Of a stretch of DNA of 64,000 nt, positions 16,395 to 25,791 are shown piece by piece; the first letter of the stretch is position 1, and every line of letters starts with the position of its first letter. The notes beneath the pieces were generated by a model that made no database searches, was not told the origin of the DNA, and worked only from the letters and a program-made list of their open reading frames with translations. Position numbers and translations under genes: made by a program. This DNA is from Halobaculum gomorrense (GTDB lineage: Archaea > Halobacteriota > Halobacteria > Halobacteriales > Haloferacaceae): contig NZ_FQWV01000002.1 in the NCBI RefSeq assembly GCF_900129775.1, forward strand, positions 248,001 to 312,000, read 5' to 3'.

Positions 16395-18103
16395 TCGTCC
16401 ACCTCCGAGGTCGCAGCGGCGTCCGCGGCCGTCCCGCCCGTGCGGATCCGGTCGACGGCGTTGAGCACGCCCGCCATCTTCTGTTCGGTCTCCTCGAACT
16501 CGCTGGCGGGGTCGGAGTCGGCGACGACGCCGGCGCCGGCGCGGACCGTCAACTCGTCGGGGGCACCGTGCTCCACAGTCGCCGTCCGGATCACGATGGC
16601 GAAGTCGGCGTCGCCGGTCCACGAGTAGTAGCCGACGCCGCCGCCGTACACGCCCCGCGGCTCCGGTTCGAGGTCGTCGATCAGCTCCATCGCGCGCACC
16701 TTCGGCGCTCCGGTGAGCGTGCCCGCTGGGAACGTCGCCCGCGTCGCGTCGAAGGCGTCCGCGTCCGCGGCGAGCGTCCCCGTCACAGTCGACTCGATGT
16801 GCTGGACGTGGCTGTACTTCAGGACGTTCATGAACTCCTCGACGCGGACGCTGCCGGCCTCGCTCACGCGGCGCACGTCGTTGCGCGCGAGGTCCACGAG
16901 CATCGTGTGCTCGGCGCGCTCCTTCCCGTCGGCGAGCAGTTCGCCAGCGAGACGGCGGTCCTCGACAGGCGAGGCGCCACGGCGGATGGTGCCCGCGATG
17001 GGGTTGGAGACGACGCGGTCGCCGTCAACCGAGACGAGCGTCTCCGGCGAGGCGCCGATCACCGATCGGTCGCCGTGGCGCAGGAGGTACATGTACGGCG
17101 AGGGGTTCACCGCCCGTAGCGACTCGTACAGGCCGAGGTCGTCGACCTCACCCTCCAGCGTCCGCGTCCGGGAGACGACCCCCTGGTACACCTCGCCGTC
17201 GAGGACGGCCTCCTTCGTCTCGCGGACGGCGTCCTCGTACTCCTCGCGCGGGCCGGCGGTCTCGCGGTCGACGCGGACGCCGCCCGCCTCGGGCGGGTCG
17301 GCGTCGCGCAGGGTCGCCGCCACGTCGGCAGCCTCGTCGGCGAGGCGGTCGTACACCGCGCCGGGGTCGTCGTCGGGGCCGACGATCGGGGTGAATACCA
17401 GCGAGACGCTGTCCTCCCGGTCGTCGAACGCGAGCGTCCGCGTCGTGAGCACGAACTCGGCGTCCGGCACCACCGGGTCCGGACGGTCGACGCCGACCTC
17501 CTCCAGCCACAGGTCGTACACCGCGTCGTACGCGAGGAAGCCGACGAAGCCGCCGTCGAGCGTCTGGCGGTCGTTATCGGGGAAGCCGACGCGCGTCACG
17601 TCGGGCAGGGCCGCGCGCACCCGGTCGACCGTGTCGCCGGCGTCCGGGCCGCACACGTCGACGTGGTCGGCGGCCGGCCCCAGCCGCTGGAGGTCGGTGC
17701 CGTCGGGGCCGACCGCGATCACCGCCTCGGGGTCGTAGCCGACGAACGAGTAGCGCGCGTGGCGCGCCGCGGTGCCGTCGGTGCCGCCGTCGCTCCTCGC
17801 GTCGTCGTCGGCGCCGCGGTCGCGGCCGTGACCGCGCGAACTTGGCGCGAACGCGCCGTCCGGGTCGCTGGAGGCGACCTTCTCGGCGCTCTCGAGCAGG
17901 AACGAGTGGTCCGAGCGGTCCGCGAGCGCGGCGTAGGCGGTCAGCGGCTCCACGTCCACGTCGAGCGCCGCCGTCGCGTGGACGACGCACGGACCCCCGG
18001 CGTCGGCCGACTCGACGAGGTCGACGAACGCCTCGCGCGAGCGCGAGAGGACCGCGTCGCCGTCGGTCGACCGCCCCCGTCCGCCCTCGCCCGCCTCGCT
18101 CAC
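16391..18103 (-). CDS. trpE: Anthranilate synthase component I
   Basis: 570 residues. The catalytic C-terminal two thirds contain the chorismate-binding motifs: RTKEAVLDGEVYQGVVSR-like helix, PSPYMYLLRHG, IGASPETLV, NPIAGTIRRG, EHTMLVDLARNDVRRV and TFPAGTLTGAPKVRAMELI, ending in GGGVGYYSW. The N-terminal regulatory domain is longer than usual because of an acidic insertion (about residues 90-120, rich in Asp/Arg/Gly). It converts chorismate to anthranilate with TrpG. The GTG start at 18,103 overlaps the trpF stop by 4 bases. Feedback inhibition by tryptophan is expected in the family. Confidence 0.93.
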   Translation of the reverse strand: MSEAGEGGRGRSTDGDAVLSRSREAFVDLVESADAGGPCVVHATAALDVDVEPLTAYAALADRSDHSFLLESAEKVASSDPDGAFAPSSRGHGRDRGADDDARSDGGTDGTAARHARYSFVGYDPEAVIAVGPDGTDLQRLGPAADHVDVCGPDAGDTVDRVRAALPDVTRVGFPDNDRQTLDGGFVGFLAYDAVYDLWLEEVGVDRPDPVVPDAEFVLTTRTLAFDDREDSVSLVFTPIVGPDDDPGAVYDRLADEAADVAATLRDADPPEAGGVRVDRETAGPREEYEDAVRETKEAVLDGEVYQGVVSRTRTLEGEVDDLGLYESLRAVNPSPYMYLLRHGDRSVIGASPETLVSVDGDRVVSNPIAGTIRRGASPVEDRRLAGELLADGKERAEHTMLVDLARNDVRRVSEAGSVRVEEFMNVLKYSHVQHIESTVTGTLAADADAFDATRATFPAGTLTGAPKVRAMELIDDLEPEPRGVYGGGVGYYSWTGDADFAIVIRTATVEHGAPDELTVRAGAGVVADSDPASEFEETEQKMAGVLNAVDRIRTGGTAADAAATSEVDE

Positions 18104-18759
18104 TCGTACACCTCCTCGGCCTCGCCGAGCGCGCGCCCGGCGTTGCGGACGAACCGCGAGACGGCCGCGTGGTCCTTCGCGCCGGGCGAGCGCTCCACGC
18201 CGGAGGCCACGTCGACGGCGAACGGTTCGACGGTCGCGGCGGCGTCGACCACGTTCTCCGGCGTCAGCCCGCCCGCGAGCACGACCGGGGAGACGAGGTC
18301 GCGACGCAGTTCCGCGGCCGCCTCCCAGTCGCCCGTCTCGCCGGTACCGCCGCCGCCGTCCTCGTCTGTGGAGTCGACCACCAGCGCGTCGGCGGCCTCG
18401 TCGAGTTTCCGCGCCCGTTCGGGCTCGTCGTAGTCGACGACCGGGATCACCTTCGTCTCGGTCTCCGCCCGGATGTAGCCGATCTCCTCGGGCGAGAACT
18501 CGCCGTGGAGTTGGACCACGTCCGGCGTCACGGTCCGGACGGCGTCGACGGCATCCTCGGGCGTCTCGGGCATCGTCACCAGCACCGTCGTCAGGAACGG
18601 CGGCGCCATCGACGCGAGGTCGGCCGCCTGCGCGAGGTCGACCTCGCGCGGGGAGTCGACCGGGATCGCCGAGATGACGCCCACGGCGTCGGCGCCGGCG
18701 TCGGCGACCGCGCGGAGGTCGGCGCCGTTGGTGACGCCGCAGATCTTCACGCGCACCAT
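18100..18759 (-). CDS. trpF: Phosphoribosylanthranilate isomerase
   Basis: 219 residues, a TIM barrel. It begins MVRVKICGVTNGADLRA, with the catalytic Cys in KICG; VQLHGEFSPEE carries the barrel strand with the His; VVLAGGLTPENV and VDVASGVERSPGAKD form the phosphate-binding loops and hold the catalytic Asp. It isomerises PRA to CdRP, the third tryptophan step. The ATG shares one base with the trpD stop. An acidic Gly-rich insertion (DEDGGGGTGETGDW) sits near residue 145. trpC, trpB and trpA are not in the window. Confidence 0.93.
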   Translation of the reverse strand: MVRVKICGVTNGADLRAVADAGADAVGVISAIPVDSPREVDLAQAADLASMAPPFLTTVLVTMPETPEDAVDAVRTVTPDVVQLHGEFSPEEIGYIRAETETKVIPVVDYDEPERARKLDEAADALVVDSTDEDGGGGTGETGDWEAAAELRRDLVSPVVLAGGLTPENVVDAAATVEPFAVDVASGVERSPGAKDHAAVSRFVRNAGRALGEAEEVYE

Positions 18760-19757
18760 CAGCTCCGGAGCGCCTCGAACGTCGCGGCGGCGTCGCCCTC
18801 GTCGATCGCGTTCGCAGCCACCGCAGTCCCCTCCTCGATCGAGTCGGCGAGGCCGGCGACGTGGATCGCCGCGCCCGCGTTCGCGAGGATCACGTCCCGC
18901 TTCGGGCCGGTCACGTCGCCGCGGACGATCCCCGCCAGGTCCTCGGCGTTCTCTTCGGGCGTGCCGCCGGCGATGTCGGCGACGGGCGCGCGGTCCAGGC
19001 CGAGATCCTCGGGGGTGAGCGTGAACTCGGTCACCTCGTCGCCGTCGACCTCGGCGACGGTCGTCGGCCCGTGGAGGCCGATCTCGTCGGCGCCGTCGCC
19101 GTGGACGACCAGCGCGCGCTCGACGGGCATGTGCGTGAGCGACTCGGCGATCATCGGGACGAGGTCGGGGTCGTACACGCCGAGCACCTGCGCGTCGGCG
19201 CCCGCGGGGTTGGTGAGCGGGCCGAGGACGTTGAAGATCGTGCGCATGCCCAGCTCCTTGCGCGGGCCGATGACGGCCTTCATCGCGGGGTGGAACACCG
19301 TCGCGAGCATGAAGCCGATCCCGTCGCGCTCGATGGCGGCTTCGACCGCCGGCGGTTCGGCGTCGACCTCGACGCCCGCCACCTCCAGCACGTCCGCCGA
19401 GCCCGACGACGACGAGACGGAGTAGTTGCCGTGCTTGGCGACGGTGACGCCCGCGCCCGCGGCGACGATCGCCGACGTGGTCGAGACGTTGATCGTGTCG
19501 TAGTCGTCGCCGCCGGTGCCGCAGGTGTCGACGAGCGGGCCGGCGTCGGGGTCGATCGTCCGCGCGGCCTCGCGCATCCCTTGCGCGAACCCGGCGATCT
19601 CGGCTTCGGTCTCTCCTTTCGCGCGCAGCCCCGCCAGCAGCGCGCCGATCTGCGCCTCCGTCGCCCCCTCGAACACCGCCGTCGACGCCGCCCGTGCCTC
19701 CTCGACGCTCAAATCCTCCCCCTCGGTCACGCGCTCGATGTAGTTTTGGATACTCAT
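18759..19757 (-). CDS. trpD: Anthranilate phosphoribosyltransferase
   Basis: 332 residues, the usual length. The PRPP-binding glycine loop is VDTCGTGGDDYDTINVST, followed by VAKHGNYSVSSSSGSADVLE and NVLGPLTNPAGA, all canonical, in contrast to the divergent homologue at 10,305. It transfers phosphoribose to anthranilate. It is the first gene of the trpD-F-E-G operon, whose genes overlap by 1 to 4 bases. A palindrome and A/T-rich promoter sequence lie 25-60 bp upstream. Confidence 0.95.
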   Translation of the reverse strand: MSIQNYIERVTEGEDLSVEEARAASTAVFEGATEAQIGALLAGLRAKGETEAEIAGFAQGMREAARTIDPDAGPLVDTCGTGGDDYDTINVSTTSAIVAAGAGVTVAKHGNYSVSSSSGSADVLEVAGVEVDAEPPAVEAAIERDGIGFMLATVFHPAMKAVIGPRKELGMRTIFNVLGPLTNPAGADAQVLGVYDPDLVPMIAESLTHMPVERALVVHGDGADEIGLHGPTTVAEVDGDEVTEFTLTPEDLGLDRAPVADIAGGTPEENAEDLAGIVRGDVTGPKRDVILANAGAAIHVAGLADSIEEGTAVAANAIDEGDAAATFEALRS

Positions 19758-19782
19758 TGTAAACCACCGTTGTCGGTGTTGG

Positions 19783-19797
19783 TCGTACGATGTACGA
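19783..19797 (-). promoter_or_regulatory. Palindrome in the trp promoter, candidate operator
   Basis: TCGTAC-GAT-GTACGA is a perfect 6-3-6 inverted repeat centred 33 bp upstream of the trpD ATG. A TTATTG box (complement of 19,808-19,815) lies just upstream and could be the TATA element, so the palindrome would overlap the transcription start, where a repressor could act. Identity of the regulator is unknown. Confidence 0.4.
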
Positions 19798-19912
19798 ATG
19801 TGTGCATCGCAATAAGGCTGTCGCGGCCGATCACGACCACCCGGCGGACGTACTGGCCGCTCTCAGGCCGGGATCGTCGGCGAGCGCGTCCGCTCGTCGA
19901 TCCATGGGGTCG

Positions 19913-20257
19913 CTACTCGTCGCCGCCTGCGCCGTCCACCGGGAGGGTCTCCACCTCGGCGGCGAGACGGGCGGCGTCGGCGGCGACCGTTTCGTAGTCG
20001 ACGCCGGCCTCGTCGGCGACCGTGCGCAGGTGCGAGGCGAGCAGCGTCAGCGCCTCCAGGCCCGCCCGTTCGCCCTCGCTGCGGCGCGCGGCCGTGGAGT
20101 TCACCCGCTCGCCGCGCACTACCCCGACGTGGAGCGCGGTGATCGCTTCGGCGTCGCCGTCGAGCAGCGCGCGCGCGGTCGCCAACTCCCGCTCGAACGC
20201 CGCGTCCTCGGCGGTCACGTCCCCGTCGTCGGTCGGCTCGTCGATGTCGTCGCTCAC
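19913..20257 (-). CDS. Small acidic helical protein, unknown
   Basis: 114 residues, almost wholly predicted helical, with an acidic N-terminus (SDDIDEPTDDGDVTAED) and a core of ALLDGDAEAITALHVGVVRGERVN and GERAGLEALTLLASHLRTVADEAG. No cysteines, no membrane segment and no recognised domain. It resembles haloarchaeal conserved hypothetical proteins. It lies 72 bp downstream of the Rieske gene's opposite side neighbour region, in the same direction as the Rieske gene upstream of it. Confidence 0.55.
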   Translation of the reverse strand: MSDDIDEPTDDGDVTAEDAAFERELATARALLDGDAEAITALHVGVVRGERVNSTAARRSEGERAGLEALTLLASHLRTVADEAGVDYETVAADAARLAAEVETLPVDGAGGDE

Positions 20258-20329
20258 GGCCGTCGAGTGGGGGAGCGGAACGAAAAGCGGTCGGGTGCGG
20301 CCGAGTTGGTTCTGGCCGCGGCGGTCACG

Positions 20330-21220
20330 TCACTCGCTCGGGCGCGGGCGCGCGGTGAACAGTGTCGGGACGATGCTGAACGGCTCGTAGATGGACTGGT
20401 GGCACGGGCAGTACACTTCGTTGGCGGCGTTGAACTTCACGCCGCCCTCGGACTTCCACTTCGGGACGCAACAGAAGTGGGTGCACTTGTTGAGCCACGC
20501 CATGAACCCCTGCGCGGTGGACGCTTGGAGCCAGGTCTGCACGTTCGAGGGCACCTCGTACGTCTCGCCGTCGGCGCCACGGGCCTGGCCGTCCTCGGCG
20601 AGCTGTTCGATGACCGGCGACCGGAGGATCGTGACCGGGATCGTGTCCTCGGTGTCCTGCGAGCGCCAGTTGCCGGTCGCGGGCTTGCCGAGCCCCTGGA
20701 CGCCGACGCCGTTGCCCCAGCTCTCGTAGTTGGAGAACAGGTCGACGTTGAAGCGGTCGCCGGCGCTCATCTGCTCGCTTTGCCACTGGTAGGCGGGGCT
20801 GGAGCCGACGTGGAAGTAGTTCTGCGACTCGTAGGTCGGTTGGATCCCCTGATACGTCTCGACACCGCAGTACTGGAACCACTCGGAGGAGTACGTCTGC
20901 CCGCCGAGTTCCATCTCAGCGACCTTGATCTGCACCCCGCCCTGCGTCTCCGTTTTGACCTCGGGCCAGACGCCCTTAATCAGGCCGTCGGAGTCGATCT
21001 CGACAGGGATCTGCGGCATCCCCCGCGGCGCCGGCCCGTCGGTGTTCTCGATGGCCATCGCCTGCGTCTGCCCGCCACCCTTCCCCGGGGAGGTGGTGAG
21101 GCTGTTGACGGCCGCCGACCCGGTGGCCCCGACGCCCGCGAGGGCCGCCCCGCCCACGACGCCCTTGACGAACCGGCGACGACCGGACTCGCCGGGGTAC
21201 TTGTCGTCGTCTGCGCTCAT
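20330..21220 (-). CDS. petA: Tat-exported Rieske 2Fe-2S protein
   Basis: 296 residues. A twin-arginine signal (GRRRFVKGVVGGAALAG, residues 13-30) is followed by a probable membrane anchor. Cluster ligands are C246-T-H248 and C271-P-C273-H274, with C251 and C273 positioned to form the usual disulfide; the canonical G after CTHx is replaced by Cys (CTHFCC). The domain should pass electrons from quinol to a halocyanin or cytochrome at the outer membrane face. No cytochrome b gene is adjacent, so the partner subunit is encoded elsewhere. The ATG at 21,218-21,220 gives the correct Tat signal. Confidence 0.87.
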   Translation of the reverse strand: MSADDDKYPGESGRRRFVKGVVGGAALAGVGATGSAAVNSLTTSPGKGGGQTQAMAIENTDGPAPRGMPQIPVEIDSDGLIKGVWPEVKTETQGGVQIKVAEMELGGQTYSSEWFQYCGVETYQGIQPTYESQNYFHVGSSPAYQWQSEQMSAGDRFNVDLFSNYESWGNGVGVQGLGKPATGNWRSQDTEDTIPVTILRSPVIEQLAEDGQARGADGETYEVPSNVQTWLQASTAQGFMAWLNKCTHFCCVPKWKSEGGVKFNAANEVYCPCHQSIYEPFSIVPTLFTARPRPSE

Positions 21221-21661
21221 AGCCGTCTCTCGGTGGGCGCCACGCAAAAGCCTGACGAACGGCCGATCCCGGGCCGTCTTCCGTCGGTTCTGGCGCGCGC
21301 CGACGGGGTGGTACGAACCGCCGCTCGCCCACCGGCTCTCGTTCGGGACGGCTTCTTTCCGACTCGTTCGGATCCGGTCCTCCCGGGAGCGCTCGGGAGC
21401 ACTCTACACCCCTCATAGCGAGGTATTTGACGCGAGGGCCGCTCGTATCCACCGGCGACCGCGTCGCGCCGACCCGGTCCGCCAGTTCCGTGTCCACAGC
21501 CCGCCGGGTGCCGCAGCCACCCCCGGTTGGGCGTTCCGAGGTACTCGTCGATCGGCGGCGCGTCCGCCGGTTCGACAATCTACTTACTCGATCGTGAAGG
21601 AATTTCTCGCAATATTGCCCACTACCGGGAGCGTTGTGACCCCTGGAGGGCATGAGACTGT
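21221..21661. other. Divergent intergenic region upstream of ppc
   Basis: 441 bp between petA and ppc. The perfect palindrome GCAATATTGC lies at 21,609-21,618, about 45 bp before the ppc start, in a locally A/T-rich stretch (21,575-21,620) that probably contains the ppc promoter. The remaining G+C-rich part shows no credible gene or RNA. Confidence 0.45.
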
Positions 21662-24364
21662 ATGTCATTCGACGCGCGGGATGTCGGTCGCGACATCCGC
21701 GAGTTGGCCGCGTTACTCGGCGAGGTGCTCGAGCGACAGACATCGACTGACGCGTTCGACACCGTCGAAGAGGTCCGACGCGCCTCCATCGATTACCGAC
21801 GCGGCGACGCTCCGTCGCGCGACCCGGTTCGCGACCGGCTCTCGGGGCTGGACTCGGAGACGACCCGGACGGTCGCGCGGGCGTACGCCGCCTACTTCGA
21901 ACTCGTCAACGTCGCCGAGGAGCGCGAGCGCGTCCGGGCGGTCCGCCGCGGCCGGGCCGAGGGCGACCTGGGAGACGGCCTCGACCGAACCGCCGAGGCG
22001 CTCGCGGCGGTCGACGCAGAGACCGCCCAACAGGTGCTGGAGGACGTACGGGTCGTCCCGACGTTCACCGCCCACCCGACGGAGGCGCGCCGGAAGACGG
22101 TGAAAGCGAAGCTCCGACGGGTCGCGGAGATCCTCCGCGATCTGGACGAGCGCCGGCTCACCGACGGCGAACTCGACGAGTTGGACCGCGACCTCGAATC
22201 GGAGGTCGAGACGCTGTGGTCGACCCGGCAGGTTCGTCCCCGTCGACCGACGCCGACCGACGAGGCGCGCGACGTGCGCTGGTATCTGGAGAACACGCTG
22301 TTCGACGTGGCCGCCGAGGCCGAGGCCGCGCTCACCGACCGCGTGGTCGAGGCGCACCCCGACCTGGACGCGAGCGACGCGGCCGACGCGGCGGGCACGC
22401 TCGACTTCCGCTCGTGGGCCGGCTCCGACCGCGACGGCAACCCCTTCGTCACGCCGGAGGTGACAAGCGACACACTGGAGGCGCAGCGCGAGGCGGTGCT
22501 CGACCGCTACGTCGACGCCCTGACCGACGTGCGGGGCGCGCTCAGCCACGAGGGCGAGCGGCTCGACCACACCGACGAGTTCGAGGCGCGCGTCGCCGCC
22601 GACCGCGAGGCGGTGCCGGCGGTCGCCGCCGACGCCGACGAGCGCTACCCCGAGGAGCCGTACCGCCGCGCCGCCACCGCCGTCCGCGCCCGCGTCGAGC
22701 GCGTCGACGACCTGCGCCCCGGCGGCTACGACGACCCCGACGACCTCGTCGCCTCGCTTCGGGCGCTCGCGGCCGACCTGCGCGCGAACGGCCACGAGAC
22801 GACCGCCGCCGAGCGCGTCGACCCGCTGGTGCGGCGCGTCGAGACGTTCGGCTTCTCGCTGGCGGCGCTTGACCTGCGCGACCACCAGGAGAACCACACC
22901 GAGACCGTTGCGGACGTGCTCGCGCGCGAGGGACTCGACTACGAGGCGATGGACGAAGGCGAGCGCGTCGCCGTGCTCACCGAGTCGGTCGTCGACGATT
23001 CGATCGGCAGCCTCGACTCTGGGGAGGGGCTCTCCGAGACGAGCGAGCGCGTCTGCCGACGGTTTCGGGCGCTGGCCGACTGGCACCGCGAGTACGGAGA
23101 AGAGGCAATCGACGCCTACTGCATCTCCATGACGGAGGAACCGTCGCACGTCCTGGAGGTACTGTACCTCGCGGATCTGGCTGGCGTGGTCGACCTCCCG
23201 GACCACTGCGGGCTCGACGTGGTGCCCCTGCTGGAGACAGCGTCGGCGCTCGCGAACGCCCGCGATATCCTCGGCACGCTCGTCAACAACGACGCCTACG
23301 GCGCGGCGCTGTCGGCCCGCGGCGACGTGCAGGAGGTGATGCTCGGCTACTCCGACTCCAACAAGGAGAACGGTCCGCTCGCGGCCGCGTGGGACCTTCA
23401 CCAGAACGCGCGCCGGCTCGCGGAGGTCGCCGACGATCTCGGCGTCGAGCTGCGGCTGTTCCACGGCCGCGGCGGCTCGATCTCCCGCGGCGGCGGCCCG
23501 ATGAACGAGGCGATGCTCGCGCTGCCGCCGGAGACCGCGACCGGGGAGATCAAGTTCACCGAGCAGGGCGAGGCGATCGCCGAGAAGTTCGCCAACCCCC
23601 GCGTCGCCGAGCGCGAACTGGAGCAGATGCTCGACGCGCAGGTGCGCGCCCGCCTTCGTGCGCTCCAGGGGAACGCTCAGGAGGTCCACGACGAGTGGGA
23701 GGCGGCGATGGACGCCGCCGGCGAGGGCGCGCGCGCGGCGTATCAGGACCTGCTGGAGACCGACGGCTTCGTCGAGTTCTTCGAGACTGCGACGCCGATC
23801 ACCGTCATCGAGGACCTCAACATGGGATCGCGGCCGGCCTCGCGGTCGGGCGAGCGAACCGTCGAGGACCTCCGCGCCATCCCGTGGGTGTTCTCGTGGA
23901 CACAGAGCCGCGCGATCCTCCCCGGCTGGTTCTCCTCGGCGTCGGGACTCGACGCGTACCTGTCGGACGGCGGCGACCTCGACACGCTGCGGGAGATGTA
24001 CGAGGAGTGGCCGTTCTTCCGGACGACGATCGACCACATCGCGCTGTCGCTGGCGCGCACGGAGCTGGAGATCGCCGCCGAGTACGCCGACCTCGCGCCC
24101 GAGCACCTCCGCGAGGAGTTCTTCGCCCGCATCGAGGCCGAGTACGAGCGCGCCGTCGAACTGGTCCGGGAGATCACCGGCCACGACGAGCTGGTCCGCC
24201 GCGAGTGGCTCGCCGAGAGCCTCCAGCGCCGGAACCCCTACGTCGACCCGCTGAACCTCCTGCAGGTGGACCTGCTCTCGCGGACGCACCTCACCGAGGC
24301 GGAGGAGCGCGCGCTGCGGCTCACGGTGAAGGGGATCGCCGCCGGAATGAAGAACACCGGGTAG
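21662..24364 (+). CDS. ppc: Phosphoenolpyruvate carboxylase
   Basis: 900 residues, the full bacterial-type length. Catalytic H138 lies in TFTAHPTEARR; further signatures are WAGSDRDGNPFVTP, GYSDSNKENGPLAA, LFHGRGGSISRGGGP and DLNMGSRPASR, and the chain ends in GMKNTG as in the family. It carboxylates PEP to oxaloacetate to refill the citric acid cycle. Compared with bacterial enzymes it has extra Asp/Glu on surface helices. It is monocistronic; the stop codon is overlapped antisense by a small membrane-protein frame. Confidence 0.97.
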   Translation: MSFDARDVGRDIRELAALLGEVLERQTSTDAFDTVEEVRRASIDYRRGDAPSRDPVRDRLSGLDSETTRTVARAYAAYFELVNVAEERERVRAVRRGRAEGDLGDGLDRTAEALAAVDAETAQQVLEDVRVVPTFTAHPTEARRKTVKAKLRRVAEILRDLDERRLTDGELDELDRDLESEVETLWSTRQVRPRRPTPTDEARDVRWYLENTLFDVAAEAEAALTDRVVEAHPDLDASDAADAAGTLDFRSWAGSDRDGNPFVTPEVTSDTLEAQREAVLDRYVDALTDVRGALSHEGERLDHTDEFEARVAADREAVPAVAADADERYPEEPYRRAATAVRARVERVDDLRPGGYDDPDDLVASLRALAADLRANGHETTAAERVDPLVRRVETFGFSLAALDLRDHQENHTETVADVLAREGLDYEAMDEGERVAVLTESVVDDSIGSLDSGEGLSETSERVCRRFRALADWHREYGEEAIDAYCISMTEEPSHVLEVLYLADLAGVVDLPDHCGLDVVPLLETASALANARDILGTLVNNDAYGAALSARGDVQEVMLGYSDSNKENGPLAAAWDLHQNARRLAEVADDLGVELRLFHGRGGSISRGGGPMNEAMLALPPETATGEIKFTEQGEAIAEKFANPRVAERELEQMLDAQVRARLRALQGNAQEVHDEWEAAMDAAGEGARAAYQDLLETDGFVEFFETATPITVIEDLNMGSRPASRSGERTVEDLRAIPWVFSWTQSRAILPGWFSSASGLDAYLSDGGDLDTLREMYEEWPFFRTTIDHIALSLARTELEIAAEYADLAPEHLREEFFARIEAEYERAVELVREITGHDELVRREWLAESLQRRNPYVDPLNLLQVDLLSRTHLTEAEERALRLTVKGIAAGMKNTG

Positions 24365-24642
24365 CCGCCGGTTCGGCCGCGGTCAGTCGGTTGGTCCGCC
24401 GGCCCTCTCCGCCCCAGTACGCGCAGCGCCGTCTCCACCGCGTCGGCGCCGAACAGCGTGACGGCCGCGACGACGACTACCGACAGCGCCGCCCACAGGA
24501 CGCCCGGCGGCGGCTCGCCGGTCGCGAACCGAACGAGTGCGCCGCCGAGCACCGCGAACACCACCGCGATCGCGAGCACTTGCCGGGACGCCGGTCCGAC
24601 GGGCCCCGCCCGTCCGCCATCTCCGTTGGAGGATCGTCGCAT
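24238..24642 (-). CDS. Small membrane protein overlapping the ppc 3' end
   Basis: 134 codons. Residues about 20-40 (RQVLAIAVVFAVLGGALV) and 48-70 (VLWAALSVVVVAAVTLFGADA) are good membrane helices, followed by ETALRVLGRRG. The last 40 residues are antisense to the end of ppc and are basic and Ser/Arg-rich, unlike the rest, so a real product might only be informative up to about residue 95. I include it because the hydrophobic part lies in otherwise empty sequence. Confidence 0.4.
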   Translation of the reverse strand: MRRSSNGDGGRAGPVGPASRQVLAIAVVFAVLGGALVRFATGEPPPGVLWAALSVVVVAAVTLFGADAVETALRVLGRRGPADQPTDRGRTGGYPVFFIPAAIPFTVSRSARSSASVRCVRESRSTCRRFSGST

Positions 24643-24790
24643 CGTCTCGGAACGATGTCCGCCTCCGAATTAGACATCGGCCTCGTACGGAGTGAAAATA
24701 AAAGTGGAACCGCGATCGGGTACGGTCGGTCGAGCGCGGGCGGCCGACGGCGGTCGTGGATGGGGCCGGCGCCAGCGGTGACCGTGGGTT

Positions 24791-25597
24791 TCAGGCGTCG
24801 ATCTGGTTCCAGGGCGCCTCCTCGAAGTCGACGATGCGGTGTTGCTCAGAGAGGCCGTCGATGGTCGCGACCTCCTCGTCGGTCAGCTCCAGCTCCGTCG
24901 CCGCGAGGTTGTCGCGGATGTGCGCCTCGCTCGTCGCCTTCGGGATCGCAGCGAGTTCGTCGTGGGCGAGCAGCCACGCGATCGACACCTGCGCGGGGGT
25001 GGCGTCGTGGGCCTCGGCGATCGCGGCGATCTCATCGATGTCGGCGACCTGATTGCGCGCGATGGGGCAGTAGGCGACCAGCCAGTAGCCGGCCTCGCAG
25101 GCGTACTCCCGGAGTTCCTCCTGCTGGAGCATCGGGTGGCACTCGACCTGGTGGGCGAAGATCTCCACGTTGAGCTGCTCGCGCGCCTCGTCCAGCTGGT
25201 CCGGGCGGAAGTTCGAGAGGCCGACCCGGTCGACGGTGCCCTCCTCGACCAAGTCGTTCAGCGCGCGCGCCGTCTCCTCGGCGTCGTAGCTGTTGATCGG
25301 CCAGTGGACGTACAGCAGGTCGATGGCGTCGACGCCGAGGCGTGCGGCCGACTCGTGGGCGGTGTCGTAGGCGTCCTCGTAGCTCAGGTTGTCCGTCTGG
25401 AGCTTCGTCGCGACGAAGAGGTCCTCGGGGTCGCGGCCGGCGGCCTCGATCCCCGCGCGGACGAGCGCCTCGTTCTGGTAGCCCTGGGCGGTGTCGATCG
25501 CCTCGTAGCCGGCCTCGACGGCCGTCCGGACGCTCTCGACGCACTGCGGGCCGGTGAGCTGGTAGGTGCCGAGGCCGAACCGCTGGAAGTCGGACAT
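24791..25597 (-). CDS. Aldo-keto reductase
   Basis: 268 residues, a TIM-barrel NADPH-dependent oxidoreductase. Catalytic residues are recognisable: Asp in EAIDTAQGY with the Tyr four residues later, Lys in FVATKLQTD, His in DLLYVHWPI. The strand GLSNFRPDQLDEA and the cofactor loop IPKATSEAHIRDNL are typical of AKR family members. It reduces small aldehydes or ketones. The ATG at 25,595-25,597 leaves the expected short N-terminus before GLGTYQL. A longer frame to 25,678 lacks homology. Confidence 0.9.
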   Translation of the reverse strand: MSDFQRFGLGTYQLTGPQCVESVRTAVEAGYEAIDTAQGYQNEALVRAGIEAAGRDPEDLFVATKLQTDNLSYEDAYDTAHESAARLGVDAIDLLYVHWPINSYDAEETARALNDLVEEGTVDRVGLSNFRPDQLDEAREQLNVEIFAHQVECHPMLQQEELREYACEAGYWLVAYCPIARNQVADIDEIAAIAEAHDATPAQVSIAWLLAHDELAAIPKATSEAHIRDNLAATELELTDEEVATIDGLSEQHRIVDFEEAPWNQIDA

Positions 25598-25752
25598 ACT
25601 CGACGCTTCGCGGCAGCGGCCCTCAAGGCGTCGGTGTCGGCGGGCGCCGTCGGATCGGGAGACGGATCCGGGGATCACCCGCGCCGACCGGATTTTCGGA
25701 GGGCGAGAATCGGCGCGCTCGGAATGCGGTCCGAGTTAATGGTTCGTGCTAA

Positions 25753-25761
25753 CGTTTATCA
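25753..25761 (+). promoter_or_regulatory. TATA box of the DUF5802-like gene
   Basis: CGTTTATCA lies about 30 bp before the ATG at 25,792, the spacing expected for a leaderless haloarchaeal mRNA. This supports the ATG rather than the GTG nine bases upstream as the start. Confidence 0.5.
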
Positions 25762-25791
25762 CCCTAAACGATCGCGTATTCGGTGTACCGC

